Source: Thalassospiraceae bacterium (lineage in GTDB: Bacteria; Pseudomonadota; Alphaproteobacteria; Rhodospirillales; Magnetovibrionaceae). Taken from it: 6,344 nt of DNA. The notes beneath the pieces were generated by a model. The model was not told where the DNA came from. It made no database searches and worked only from the letters and a program-made list of their open reading frames with translations. This document shows positions 1 to 5,822 of the stretch, in pieces. Each line of letters begins with the position of its first letter. Positions within the stretch are counted from its first letter, which is position 1. The position numbers and the translations under genes are program-made. Where the stretch lies: the NCBI GenBank assembly GCA_030638205.1, contig DAOWFB010000002.1, forward strand, positions 1 to 6,344, in the 5' to 3' direction.

Positions 1-205
1 AAAACCCAATAACAAACGCTATGGACGAATGAAAGACCCGACGTTGCACCGCACGGTCAACGCCACCTTCTGCGGTGAGCTCATCTAGCGATGCGCCACC
101 TAAAAAACAAAGATATGCTGGTATCAACGGCAACACACAAGGTGAGGCAAAGCTCAACAGTCCGGCAATGAACGACCCAAAATACGTAATGTTAAACGGA
201 TCCAT
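1..205 (-). CDS. ccdA: CcdA/SoxV-type thiol:disulfide interchange membrane protein, N-terminal part
   Basis: This is the first 68 codons of a membrane protein; the rest lies beyond the left edge. It begins MDPFNITYFG, and residues 9-38 form a hydrophobic first helix holding the family signature S-P-C-V-L-P-L-I-P-A-Y-L. Cys23 sits in the place of the first redox-active cysteine of CcdA/DsbD-type transporters, and a second cysteine (Cys33) follows in the same segment. Residues 60-68 start another hydrophobic segment. CcdA proteins pass electrons from cytoplasmic thioredoxin through paired membrane cysteines to periplasmic thiol proteins. In sox clusters the homologue is called SoxV and is thought to keep Sox proteins, SoxY in particular, reduced. 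The start is set by AGGGG 11 bases upstream and by the end of soxB only 16 bases upstream, which makes it the distal gene of the sox operon. A general cytochrome c biogenesis role cannot be excluded, and the second active cysteine is not visible here. Confidence 0.88.
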   Translation of the reverse strand, partial: MDPFNITYFGSFIAGLLSFASPCVLPLIPAYLCFLGGASLDELTAEGGVDRAVQRRVFHSSIAFVIGF

Positions 206-221
206 CGACTAGATATCCCCT

Positions 222-1910
222 TTAAGCACCAATAACTTTTATATGAGCATTGGGCTGAACATTAACCGTTTTTTTCTTGCGGATATAATCAGAAACCAAA
301 TCATAAATTGCCGGGCCTTCTGTTCCTTCGTTTACCGACGCCCAGCCACCAACCGTATATGATTTTGATGCATCGATTGGTTTGTTGTCGGAAAGAAGCG
401 TCATATCGGAAATGCGGTTGCCCATTTTTTGGTTTATATCGATGCGATAACCCATGCCGCCAACTCGAACCATGTCACCACCTTGTTGATAGTATGGATC
501 AACGTTAAATAGGTTATCGGCGACATCTTCGAGAATAAGCTTAAGGTTTTCGCCGGTCATTTCGTTGCGATAAGCATTGGGGTAGGTAATGGACGTTTGG
601 TTGTAAACGTCATCGACCGTAATGTCTTGCCCCGGCAGTATGGATGAACCCCAGCGGAAACCCGGTGAAAGCGCAATTTGGGTATCACGTTCTTCCATGA
701 TGGCATCGCAGATAAGGTCATCAAAGGTGCCATTAAAGTTTCCACGACGATATAAAAGAGATTCTGATTTACCCAAAACTTCGGAAATTACACCCTGATG
801 CGGTTTGCGAATTTTATCCACCACTGCGGCAATTTCAGGGTCTGGCGTAATTGCATCTGAGAATATTGGTATAAGTTTGTAGTTATAGTTTTTGATTTTC
901 TTGTTTTGAATATCAAGATCAAGCCGACCAAGGAATTTACCATGCGAACCAGTGGCAACCAACAATGTGTTGTTGACCTCAACAACACCGGGAATTGCAT
1001 CATGGGTGTGCCCGGTCAGAATAACATCAATGCCGTCAACCCGGCTTGCCAGCTTGCGGTCGACATCAAAGCCGTTATGGCTGGCGAATACGACAAGGTC
1101 GGCACCAGCTGCGCGTGCGGCATTAATATTTTCCCTAACCATGTCTTCATTAACGCCAAACGACCAATCAGGAATCATATAACGCGGGTTGGCAACCGGG
1201 GTGTAGGGGAAGGCCTGTCCAACAACGGCAATTTTTACACCGGCGCGTTCAAAGAATGTGGTTGATTCAAAAACACGCTCTTGCCATTCATTATCTGTTA
1301 CGTTGCCGGCCAAAAATGGGAAGTTTAATTTTTCTATTAGTTCCTGCACGCGTTCCTGCCCATAGGTGAACTCCCAGTGGGGAACCATAACCTCAACGCC
1401 CAATGCGTTCATGGCATCAACCATGTCTTCGCCCCGGGTTTGCAGTGAAGTGTATGAACCCTGCCATGTGTCACCGCAATCAATCAACAGGGTGTTGCTG
1501 GGGCGCTCTGCACGAATTGATTTAATCAATGTTGCCATGTGGGCGAGGCCACCAATGCGGCCGTACTGCGAACCCAATGCGGCGAAATCAACACTTGAAA
1601 ATGCATATGCTTCTGGTGTTCCGGCTTTGAGTCCAAAGTTTTTGAGGAATTGTTCGCCGGTTAAATGTGGTGGCAGGCCATTTACTTCACCAACCCCAAT
1701 GTTGACCGATGGCTCACGAAAATAAAGCGGCATCAGTTGGGCGTGAATATCCGTGAAATTTAAAAGTGTAATCTGACCAACAGAATTGAATTCAAGCAAT
1801 TTTTCTTGAGTAATTGTTTGTCCGGCGCTGGCACGCGCAATTGAGGCACCTGGGCCAAGAAGTGCTGCCGTTGCGGCAGTTACCTGAAGGAAATCTCTAC
1901 GGGTCAGCAT
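222..1910 (-). CDS. soxB: SoxB, thiosulfohydrolase (sulfate thiol esterase)
   Basis: SoxB is a periplasmic dimanganese enzyme that hydrolyses the terminal sulfone from SoxY-bound cysteine S-thiosulfonate, releasing sulfate. The 562-residue length fits the family. A twin-arginine signal (RRDFLQ, residues 4-9, then a hydrophobic stretch to about 28) implies Tat export after folding. Metallophosphoesterase motifs follow in order: D54-I-H56, D144-C-G-D147, G202-N-V, S277-H-N-G and G300-H-T-H-D304. The SoxB-typical H178-W-E-F-T-Y-G, Y387-R-R-G-N-F and L414-S-P-G-F-R-W-G are present, which separates it from ordinary 5'-nucleotidases. A 5'-nucleotidase-type C-terminal domain occupies about 380-562. 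Two small departures from the motifs I expect are Pro177 before HWE and Gln476 in QQGGDM. The start is chosen for the Tat signal; its Shine-Dalgarno is weak (GGA, 9 bases away). It lies 86 bases after soxA, with a hairpin in that gap that may lower its expression. Confidence 0.97.
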   Translation of the reverse strand: MLTRRDFLQVTAATAALLGPGASIARASAGQTITQEKLLEFNSVGQITLLNFTDIHAQLMPLYFREPSVNIGVGEVNGLPPHLTGEQFLKNFGLKAGTPEAYAFSSVDFAALGSQYGRIGGLAHMATLIKSIRAERPSNTLLIDCGDTWQGSYTSLQTRGEDMVDAMNALGVEVMVPHWEFTYGQERVQELIEKLNFPFLAGNVTDNEWQERVFESTTFFERAGVKIAVVGQAFPYTPVANPRYMIPDWSFGVNEDMVRENINAARAAGADLVVFASHNGFDVDRKLASRVDGIDVILTGHTHDAIPGVVEVNNTLLVATGSHGKFLGRLDLDIQNKKIKNYNYKLIPIFSDAITPDPEIAAVVDKIRKPHQGVISEVLGKSESLLYRRGNFNGTFDDLICDAIMEERDTQIALSPGFRWGSSILPGQDITVDDVYNQTSITYPNAYRNEMTGENLKLILEDVADNLFNVDPYYQQGGDMVRVGGMGYRIDINQKMGNRISDMTLLSDNKPIDASKSYTVGGWASVNEGTEGPAIYDLVSDYIRKKKTVNVQPNAHIKVIGA

Positions 1911-1934
1911 GACTTATTATCCGTTTATTGTTAT

Positions 1935-1981
1935 AAAAATAAGACACAAAAGGGGCGGCATCTCATTACAAGAAGCCGCCC
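1935..1981 (-). terminator. Terminator-like hairpin between soxA and soxB
   Basis: Reading the minus strand, a stem of GGGCGGC and GCCGCCC (1975-1981 with 1953-1959) continues, after one mismatch, as three more pairs around a 7-base loop. It is followed by a T-rich run (TTTTGTGTCTTATTTTT). There is no T-run on the other side, so it would act only on sox transcription. It starts 15 bases after the soxA stop codon. Because soxB and ccdA follow closely with no clear promoter, I infer partial termination or an mRNA-stabilising 3' end for soxXYZA. The T-run is interrupted, so termination may be weak. Confidence 0.6.
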
Positions 1982-1996
1982 ATATTGCGCTTAGCG

Positions 1997-2872
1997 TTAC
2001 TTACGCACGGCTGGTGCCTCAACCGGAAGGCCACGCCCGCGCCATGCGAGATAGGTTTCCAGATTTAGGTATTCATCCGAACCGTAGTTAAAGTTAGCCG
2101 CACGAATGTTCTTGTTGCAGCCGCGGAAACGACGATGCAATGAACCCGGCTTCTGCCATTTGAAACGATATGTCGGGAAGCCGTTGCTTTGGCCCTGTGA
2201 CAGGGTTTCGGCACGGATAATGTTCTCGGCGTTATCTTCGTGGCAGTTGTTGCAACCCATGTCGAGCTGCCCACGACGCTGGTAATAGAAATCCTTACCG
2301 GTCTGCCATGCGCTATGCAGTTCATCATCAGGGTTGGCGGCGGTTGAAACCACTGGCATTCCCCGTGACTGATAATTAACAAGCGCCGTCATACCAAGCA
2401 TTTCATCGGATTCATATTTGAACCCTTTTTCTACTTGGCGCTCTTCACGACATTTGTTGATTTGAAGTTCAACGTTAATAGGCTTTCCGGTATCGGCATT
2501 AAAGCGCGGATAAGAAGCGCCTACACCTTTCATAGGAATACCCGAACGGCCACCAGTTTCGTCTTCGGGCGCACCATGACAATCGGCACAAGAAATATTG
2601 CCTTTGTTGTCGCGGCTATCGTAAATGTTTGCTGCTAAATCAACATAAGGCATAACCGGATTTTCGAAGTCATCATCATTCATGGCACGAACGCCTTCGC
2701 GTGCTGTTTGGTATCCAGACCACGCATCGGGGTTGTCGGAAATTCCGTTTTCACCAGTGCTTTTAGACATATTAGAATCACCGGCAGACATGTTGGAATC
2801 GCCAGCGCTACAAGCCGCAACAAGCAACCCGGCACTCATCAGCGCAATTGCTGTTGTGATAAGTTTTTTCAT
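1997..2872 (-). CDS. soxA: SoxA, dihaem c-type cytochrome subunit of SoxAX, predicted lipoprotein
   Basis: SoxA forms with SoxX the cytochrome that oxidatively joins thiosulfate to the SoxY cysteine in the periplasm. The protein is 291 residues. Two haem sites are visible: C95-A-D-C98-H99 and C207-N-N-C210-H211. Cys141 (NKCREE) and Cys252 (RGCNKN) match the distal cysteine ligands of dihaem SoxA; the second is the active-site cysteine, which is a persulfide in characterised enzymes. This is therefore the dihaem rather than the monohaem class. The leader is unusual: MKKLITTAIA, a hydrophobic stretch, then V-A-A-C21, which is a lipobox, with Ser at +2. A doubled SAGDSNM linker follows (22-35). 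I choose the start at 2872 because AAGGGAGGT lies 8 bases upstream. The reading frame continues 63 codons further back but that part overlaps soxZ and has no signal peptide. The gene lies 28 bases after soxZ. Confidence 0.96.
   Translation of the reverse strand: MKKLITTAIALMSAGLLVAACSAGDSNMSAGDSNMSKSTGENGISDNPDAWSGYQTAREGVRAMNDDDFENPVMPYVDLAANIYDSRDNKGNISCADCHGAPEDETGGRSGIPMKGVGASYPRFNADTGKPINVELQINKCREERQVEKGFKYESDEMLGMTALVNYQSRGMPVVSTAANPDDELHSAWQTGKDFYYQRRGQLDMGCNNCHEDNAENIIRAETLSQGQSNGFPTYRFKWQKPGSLHRRFRGCNKNIRAANFNYGSDEYLNLETYLAWRGRGLPVEAPAVRK
2768..2809 (-). repeat. Tandem 7-codon repeat encoding SAGDSNM twice (SoxA linker)
   Basis: Codons 22-28 and 29-35 of soxA encode the same heptapeptide, SAGDSNM, directly after the lipobox cysteine. 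The two copies differ at 7 of 21 bases, all silent, including AGC versus TCT for the first serine. The peptide is small, polar and probably disordered, as expected of a lipoprotein tether. Confidence 0.85.
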
Positions 2873-2880
2873 AAAATTAT

Positions 2881-2889
2881 ACCTCCCTT
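2881..2889 (-). promoter_or_regulatory. Ribosome-binding site of soxA (fixes the start)
   Basis: On the minus strand AAGGGAGGT stands 8 bases before the ATG at 2872. It is a near-perfect Shine-Dalgarno sequence and decides for the 291-residue form of SoxA over the longer open frame. Confidence 0.85.
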
Positions 2890-2900
2890 GGGGGCCAAAT

Positions 2901-3227
2901 TTAAGACACAGCCATGTCAGCGGATATTGCCACGGACTTGCCCTTGTCATCGGTCCAGGTGAAGTTAAATGTTCCGCTTGCTTCTGCCTTATGGAAAAAG
3001 GCGATGTAAGGGTTAGCGGACACGGCGGTGTATATATCGGCGCTGAATACTTCAGCCCCATTGAACTTTACCTCAAACTTGTTGAGGATAAGGCGAGGTA
3101 TTTTTTCGCCCTTTTTGTCCTTACGGTTACCAGTTTCCATTTTATGTGAAATCAAGGTTTTGATGTTTACCAAATCACCCTTGGTGGCCTTTTTAGGCAC
3201 TTTCACACGAGGTGGTTTTACAGCCAT
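2901..3227 (-). CDS. soxZ: SoxZ, sulfur-carrier complex subunit
   Basis: SoxZ is the partner of SoxY in the heterodimeric carrier to which Sox intermediates are bound. The 108-residue product is a normal length and is one immunoglobulin-like domain. The family opening is clear: P-P-R-V-K-V-P-K-K-A-T-K-G-D-L-V at residues 5-20, then I-S-H-K-M-E-T-G at 26-33 and the K-I-P-R-L segment at 42-46. There is no signal peptide, as expected, since SoxZ is carried out by the Tat signal of folded SoxY. It has no cysteine, consistent with a scaffold that presents the SoxY arm. AAAGGAG lies about 10 bases before the ATG. It sits 46 bases after soxY and 28 before soxA in the operon. Confidence 0.97.
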   Translation of the reverse strand: MAVKPPRVKVPKKATKGDLVNIKTLISHKMETGNRKDKKGEKIPRLILNKFEVKFNGAEVFSADIYTAVSANPYIAFFHKAEASGTFNFTWTDDKGKSVAISADMAVS

Positions 3228-3273
3228 TTTAAATCACTCCTTTTAAAAATTGTCTTCGGACTATGGGGCGGGA

Positions 3274-3759
3274 TTAACCGCCGCAACCGCCGATGGTAAC
3301 TTTCACGTTCTTCAGGTTGGTGTGAACCGTGCCATCGCTCATGACGGCAGCGGCAACTATGTTTTGGGTTTTGCCCAAACGCATGCGGGTTGCCACCTCG
3401 GCCTTACCGTTAGAAGGTGTGAGGTTAAAGGAAATGACTTCCGGGTTTGGATTGCCCTCGGCCACAATGTGAATATGCTTTACGTGATCGCCAGATGTCA
3501 TCGGGCTATCCACGGAAACGGTAATGGGAACCGTAGCGCCGTTTTCGGCAATTTCCGGAAGCTTAATGCTAACTTTTCCAGAATTTGCTGTACCGCTTGC
3601 ACCACCAGTCATCTTGTTAATATAGGCAGCCGCGTCTTCCGGGGTAGCATTTGCGCTTGATGCAATGCCCGCACCAGTTAAAGCCAGAGCGCCCATACCA
3701 GCTGCTTTAAGAAGCGCCCGGCGGTCCATTTCGGCCATGTTGAGAATGTTTTTATTCAT
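3274..3759 (-). CDS. soxY: SoxY, covalent sulfur-carrier subunit
   Basis: SoxY holds the sulfur intermediates of the Sox cycle on one cysteine at its C-terminal swinging arm. The 161-residue protein ends in V-T-I-G-G-C159-G-G, the diagnostic carrier motif, and Cys159 is its only cysteine. A twin-arginine leader is visible (D12-R-R-A-L-L-K18, hydrophobic to about 33, likely cleavage near ANA38), so it and SoxZ are exported folded through Tat. Residues 40-155 form the beta-sandwich domain, with the family segment H92-V-K-H-I-H-I. The start at 3759 is supported by AGAGG about 6 bases upstream; internal Met8 and Met11 would leave little ahead of the arginine pair. It lies 37 bases after soxX. Confidence 0.97.
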   Translation of the reverse strand: MNKNILNMAEMDRRALLKAAGMGALALTGAGIASSANATPEDAAAYINKMTGGASGTANSGKVSIKLPEIAENGATVPITVSVDSPMTSGDHVKHIHIVAEGNPNPEVISFNLTPSNGKAEVATRMRLGKTQNIVAAAVMSDGTVHTNLKNVKVTIGGCGG

Positions 3760-3796
3760 ATCAACCTCTGTTAATTTTTGATGGGTTATAATTGCC

Positions 3797-4261
3797 TTAT
3801 TTCAAGGTCATCAAATAGGCGACCACGTCTTCGACTTCTTGCGCCGAAAGAATGGTTTTACCTACAAATTTTTTGAGAACCATATGCTGCCCGGTTTTAT
3901 AAAAACTTGGCATCATTGTGCTTTCGTCAAACACCTTGGAGTCAACCATGCGCATGCGAAGCTCAGCTTCGGTGAACCTATCACCAGTATCGTCAAGCGT
4001 TGGGCCGATCAGCCCGTGGAATTGCTGTTCTGGTATGGGCATCACATGACAAGCAAGGCAATTGCCTTTTTTGCGGTTGATTGCGGTTTTGCGTCCGGCC
4101 ACTGGATCACCAGCTTTACCGGTAAGTGACTGGGGAATGGTTTCATCGACTATTTCAAAGGAAACCATTTCCTCAGCTTGTGCACCGAAGCTGATTGCTC
4201 CGGCCACGGCAACGCCAAAGGCGGCTGCCGATAGTTTTGCCAACAGTTTTTTATTTTTCAT
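3797..4261 (-). CDS. soxX: SoxX, monohaem c-type cytochrome subunit of SoxAX
   Basis: SoxX is the electron-transfer partner of SoxA and passes electrons from thiosulfate conjugation to downstream cytochromes. The product is 154 residues. A Sec signal peptide (MKNKKLL, hydrophobic to about 26, cleavage after A-Q-A29) leads to the mature periplasmic protein. One haem site, C68-L-A-C71-H72, is present, and T115-M-M-P-S-F-Y supplies the probable Met117 axial ligand in the usual SoxX place. The C-terminus (L138-S-A-Q-E-V-E-D-V-V-A-Y-L) is the closing helix common to small cytochromes c. I choose 4261 over an in-frame ATG at 4288, because GGGAGGA lies 3 bases upstream and the later start gives a clean signal peptide. 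It is the first gene of the operon. Confidence 0.95.
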   Translation of the reverse strand: MKNKKLLAKLSAAAFGVAVAGAISFGAQAEEMVSFEIVDETIPQSLTGKAGDPVAGRKTAINRKKGNCLACHVMPIPEQQFHGLIGPTLDDTGDRFTEAELRMRMVDSKVFDESTMMPSFYKTGQHMVLKKFVGKTILSAQEVEDVVAYLMTLK

Positions 4262-4264
4262 TTT

Positions 4265-4271
4265 TCCTCCC
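4265..4271 (-). promoter_or_regulatory. Ribosome-binding site of soxX
   Basis: Minus-strand GGGAGGA lies 3 to 4 bases before the ATG at 4261 and selects that start. The spacing is shorter than usual. A strong stem-loop ends only three bases upstream. Confidence 0.8.
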
Positions 4272-4274
4272 GTA

Positions 4275-4303
4275 AGCTGCGTTAGCACACAACTAACACA
4301 GCT
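4275..4303 (-). promoter_or_regulatory. Inverted repeat / stem-loop directly before the soxX ribosome-binding site
   Basis: AGCTGTGTTAG and CTAACGCAGCT are 11-base arms around a 7-base spacer. They differ from perfect symmetry at one position, which in RNA is a G-U pair. No T-run follows, so it is not a simple terminator. It may be an operator for a sox repressor (known SoxR proteins are ArsR-type) or a leader RNA structure that affects ribosome access. The sequence does not distinguish these. Confidence 0.65.
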
Positions 4304-4336
4304 AAAGCTCCGAAAATTAACCCCGGAAATTAATAC

Positions 4337-4360
4337 AAAAAAACGGGCCTTAAAGGCTCG
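4337..4360 (-). terminator. Intrinsic terminator between the transporter gene and soxX
   Basis: Minus-strand CGAGCCTTTAAGGCCCG folds into a hairpin (one A-C mismatch, 3-base loop) followed by seven T. It faces the direction of sox transcription, 76 bases before soxX and about 190 after the transporter stop. It may end the transporter transcript. If the sox promoter lies upstream of it, it would instead act as an attenuator. Confidence 0.65.
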
Positions 4361-4450
4361 GAATTAAAGACCTGTTTTAGGAAGCTTGTGTCCGCTCTTG
4401 GTCGACGGAGGATTTTTTTACTTGCCCACTCAAACAAGCTCTAGTCTTTT

Positions 4451-4480
4451 TGTATAGCTGTTTACTAATACTTTTGTAAA
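4451..4480 (-). promoter_or_regulatory. Candidate sigma-70 promoter for the sox operon
   Basis: On the minus strand TTTACA (4475-4480) and TATACA (4451-4456) are separated by 18 bases, matching the consensus at 5 and 4 of 6 positions. It lies in the AT-rich part of the gap and would give a leader of roughly 180 bases before soxX. I found no comparable hexamer pair between the terminator at 4337 and soxX. Such matches are common by chance in AT-rich DNA. Confidence 0.35.
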
Positions 4481-4487
4481 TAAGTAT
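4468..4487. promoter_or_regulatory. Inverted repeat centred on the candidate -35 element
   Basis: ATACTT and AAGTAT are perfect 6-base arms with an 8-base spacer, and the centre coincides with the centre of the TTTACA hexamer. That is the geometry of a repressor operator. The base composition is AT-rich, so chance is a real alternative. Confidence 0.3.
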
Positions 4488-4547
4488 ATTAATTCTAAAA
4501 TGCAACCTATAATTTATTATGTCTTGAAATTGCTGTAAAAAAATTAC

Positions 4548-5654
4548 TTATCCGCGACCACAGGCAGCTTTTAGTCCGCCAATAATAGAATCCTCTTCCA
4601 ATGATTTTAAGCCCCAAAGCGCACCAAACAATATGGAAAGGAGGGCGATAACCGATCCCAGCGAAAGGGTGGACATACCGGTAATGCCCTGGCCAACGGT
4701 ACAGCCAAGGGCTAAAATACCGCCGATACCCATAATGGCGGCACCTATCATGTGACGTATCATGTCTGATTTGTCTGAAAATGACTCGATGTGAAAGCTT
4801 TTGCTGGATATAGCCACAAGGAACGACCCAACAATAACCCCGGCAACGGTGGCTATGCCAAAATTTATGGTCGCCCCGGTAAAGGTCATTAAATATTGTA
4901 GCGAATCGGCGGTGGGTGAAACGAATGTGAACGAGAAAAGCGGAGTGGGATCAAAATCATCAAGCCCTAAAACGCCGGTAATCCACCAGCCAGCGGGAAT
5001 CATAAGGCCAATGATAAGCCCAGCAGCCATGTCTGTGGGCGATGATCTGAATTCAGCGCTTTTAAATACATAAAGCAAGATTGCACCGGCAATAACCAAT
5101 GCCACGGTCAGGCGTATGCTTTCGGTTTCAGCATTTATCATTCGGGCAACCATCTCGACCATGCTTTGGGTTTCAAGTTTTGATGTTTCGGAAAGATCTA
5201 TGTTTGTTTTTTCAAGCTCAATACGGGCGAGACCTAGCAGCCCGCGCAGCGTCATATAAGCGAAAATGCCCATTATAATGGCTACAACAATGGATTTAAG
5301 GTTCCCGCCACCAATTCTCACCAAAGTTTTGTTGCCACAACCGCCAGCCATGGTCATGCCATAACCAAACATCAATCCGCCAACAATACCGCCCAACCAG
5401 CCAAAGTTTGACGTTAGGTAAATTGAGGACGAAATATCGATCTGTCCTGAAATATGTAGGGTCTGGGTTCCCAGTATGGCCACGCCGATAGCCATCATCC
5501 ATGCGCGAAAACGATTTGAATTTCCCATGAAAACCATATCTGATACCGCACCCATGGTGCAGAAGTTGGTTTTGTTAGCTACACCACCAAAAATAATGCC
5601 TGCAGCGAATCCGGCAATTGCTACAATTACGTGTACGGGGAGTCCGTCTTCCAT
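4548..5654 (-). CDS. yeeE: YeeE/YedE-family sulfur-compound transporter (TsuA-like)
   Basis: This 368-residue inner-membrane protein has about nine hydrophobic segments and two related halves. Conserved cysteine motifs of YeeE/YedE proteins are present: N28-K-T-N-F-C32-T-M-G-A in the first helix region, M102-A-G-G-C106-G-N-K-T, and A315-L-G-C318-T-V-G-Q-G-I-T-G. In TsuA, the characterised thiosulfate importer of the family, such cysteines relay the substrate across the membrane. A further cysteine (Cys365) lies at the end. A hydrophilic stretch of about 35 residues (143-178) joins the halves. The start is supported by GGAG about 9 bases upstream. It precedes soxXYZAB on the same strand and diverges from dsrE2, which suggests movement of thiosulfate or another sulfur species into the cytoplasm. 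The actual substrate cannot be read from the sequence. Confidence 0.9.
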   Translation of the reverse strand: MEDGLPVHVIVAIAGFAAGIIFGGVANKTNFCTMGAVSDMVFMGNSNRFRAWMMAIGVAILGTQTLHISGQIDISSSIYLTSNFGWLGGIVGGLMFGYGMTMAGGCGNKTLVRIGGGNLKSIVVAIIMGIFAYMTLRGLLGLARIELEKTNIDLSETSKLETQSMVEMVARMINAETESIRLTVALVIAGAILLYVFKSAEFRSSPTDMAAGLIIGLMIPAGWWITGVLGLDDFDPTPLFSFTFVSPTADSLQYLMTFTGATINFGIATVAGVIVGSFLVAISSKSFHIESFSDKSDMIRHMIGAAIMGIGGILALGCTVGQGITGMSTLSLGSVIALLSILFGALWGLKSLEEDSIIGGLKAACGRG

Positions 5655-5717
5655 GAATAATCTCCTACAAGGTCTAAAGTCATTGAATTTGGCCGATTCT
5701 TGTTATTTGATATAATT

Positions 5718-5733
5718 CATATTAGATCATATG
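5718..5733. promoter_or_regulatory. Inverted repeat CATAT-N6-ATATG
   Basis: Perfect 5-base arms lie around TAGATC, about 64 bases before the yeeE start codon. With the next repeat, spaced about two helical turns away centre to centre (19 bases), it may form a pair of operator sites. The arms are short and AT-rich. Confidence 0.3.
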
Positions 5734-5736
5734 TGT

Positions 5737-5752
5737 ATTAGAAATTGCTAAT
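5737..5752. promoter_or_regulatory. Inverted repeat ATTAG-N6-CTAAT
   Basis: Perfect 5-base arms surround AAATTG, whose core AATT is itself symmetrical. It is the second of two adjacent dyads in the yeeE leader region and a candidate site for a transcription factor. Confidence 0.35.
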
Positions 5753-5771
5753 TGCATACATTTAATTGGAT

Positions 5772-5799
5772 AATTTATGTAATTATTTTGACTTATCAA
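5772..5799 (-). promoter_or_regulatory. Candidate promoter for yeeE
   Basis: On the minus strand TTGATA (5794-5799) and TAAATT (5772-5777) are 16 bases apart, matching at 5 and 4 of 6 positions. It overlaps the candidate dsrE2 promoter and lies upstream of the two inverted repeats. Support is by consensus only. Confidence 0.3.
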
Positions 5800-5822
5800 T
5801 TGGTTGTACCATTTATTATAGT
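5793..5822 (+). promoter_or_regulatory. Candidate promoter for dsrE2
   Basis: TTATCA (5793-5798) and TATAGT (5817-5822) are 18 bases apart, matching at 4 and 5 of 6 positions. A better -35 hexamer, TTGACT (5788-5793), is present but badly spaced for that -10. The leader would be about 140 bases. Confidence 0.3.

Noticed and set aside
906..1725. Plus-strand open frames (906-1265, 1366-1725) opposite soxB
   Set aside because: They are shadows of soxB with no recognisable domain or initiation signal.
2873..3061. 63-codon in-frame extension upstream of soxA
   Set aside because: It overlaps soxZ, has no signal peptide or Shine-Dalgarno sequence, and the internal ATG at 2872 has an excellent one followed by a lipoprotein leader.
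3250..3660. 136-codon plus-strand open frame opposite soxY
   Set aside because: It is antisense to a well-supported gene, has no family motif and no ribosome-binding site; it reflects codon usage of soxY.
4262..4288. Nine extra codons at the start of soxX
   Set aside because: They would run through the stem-loop and the GGGAGGA ribosome-binding site and would spoil the signal peptide start.
4407..4440. Hairpin ACTTG...CAAGC with adjacent T-run
   Set aside because: On either strand the T-run is on the wrong side of the short stem for an intrinsic terminator.
4541..4575. Terminator immediately after yeeE
   Set aside because: A T-run follows the stop codon, but the preceding stem is only about five weak pairs.
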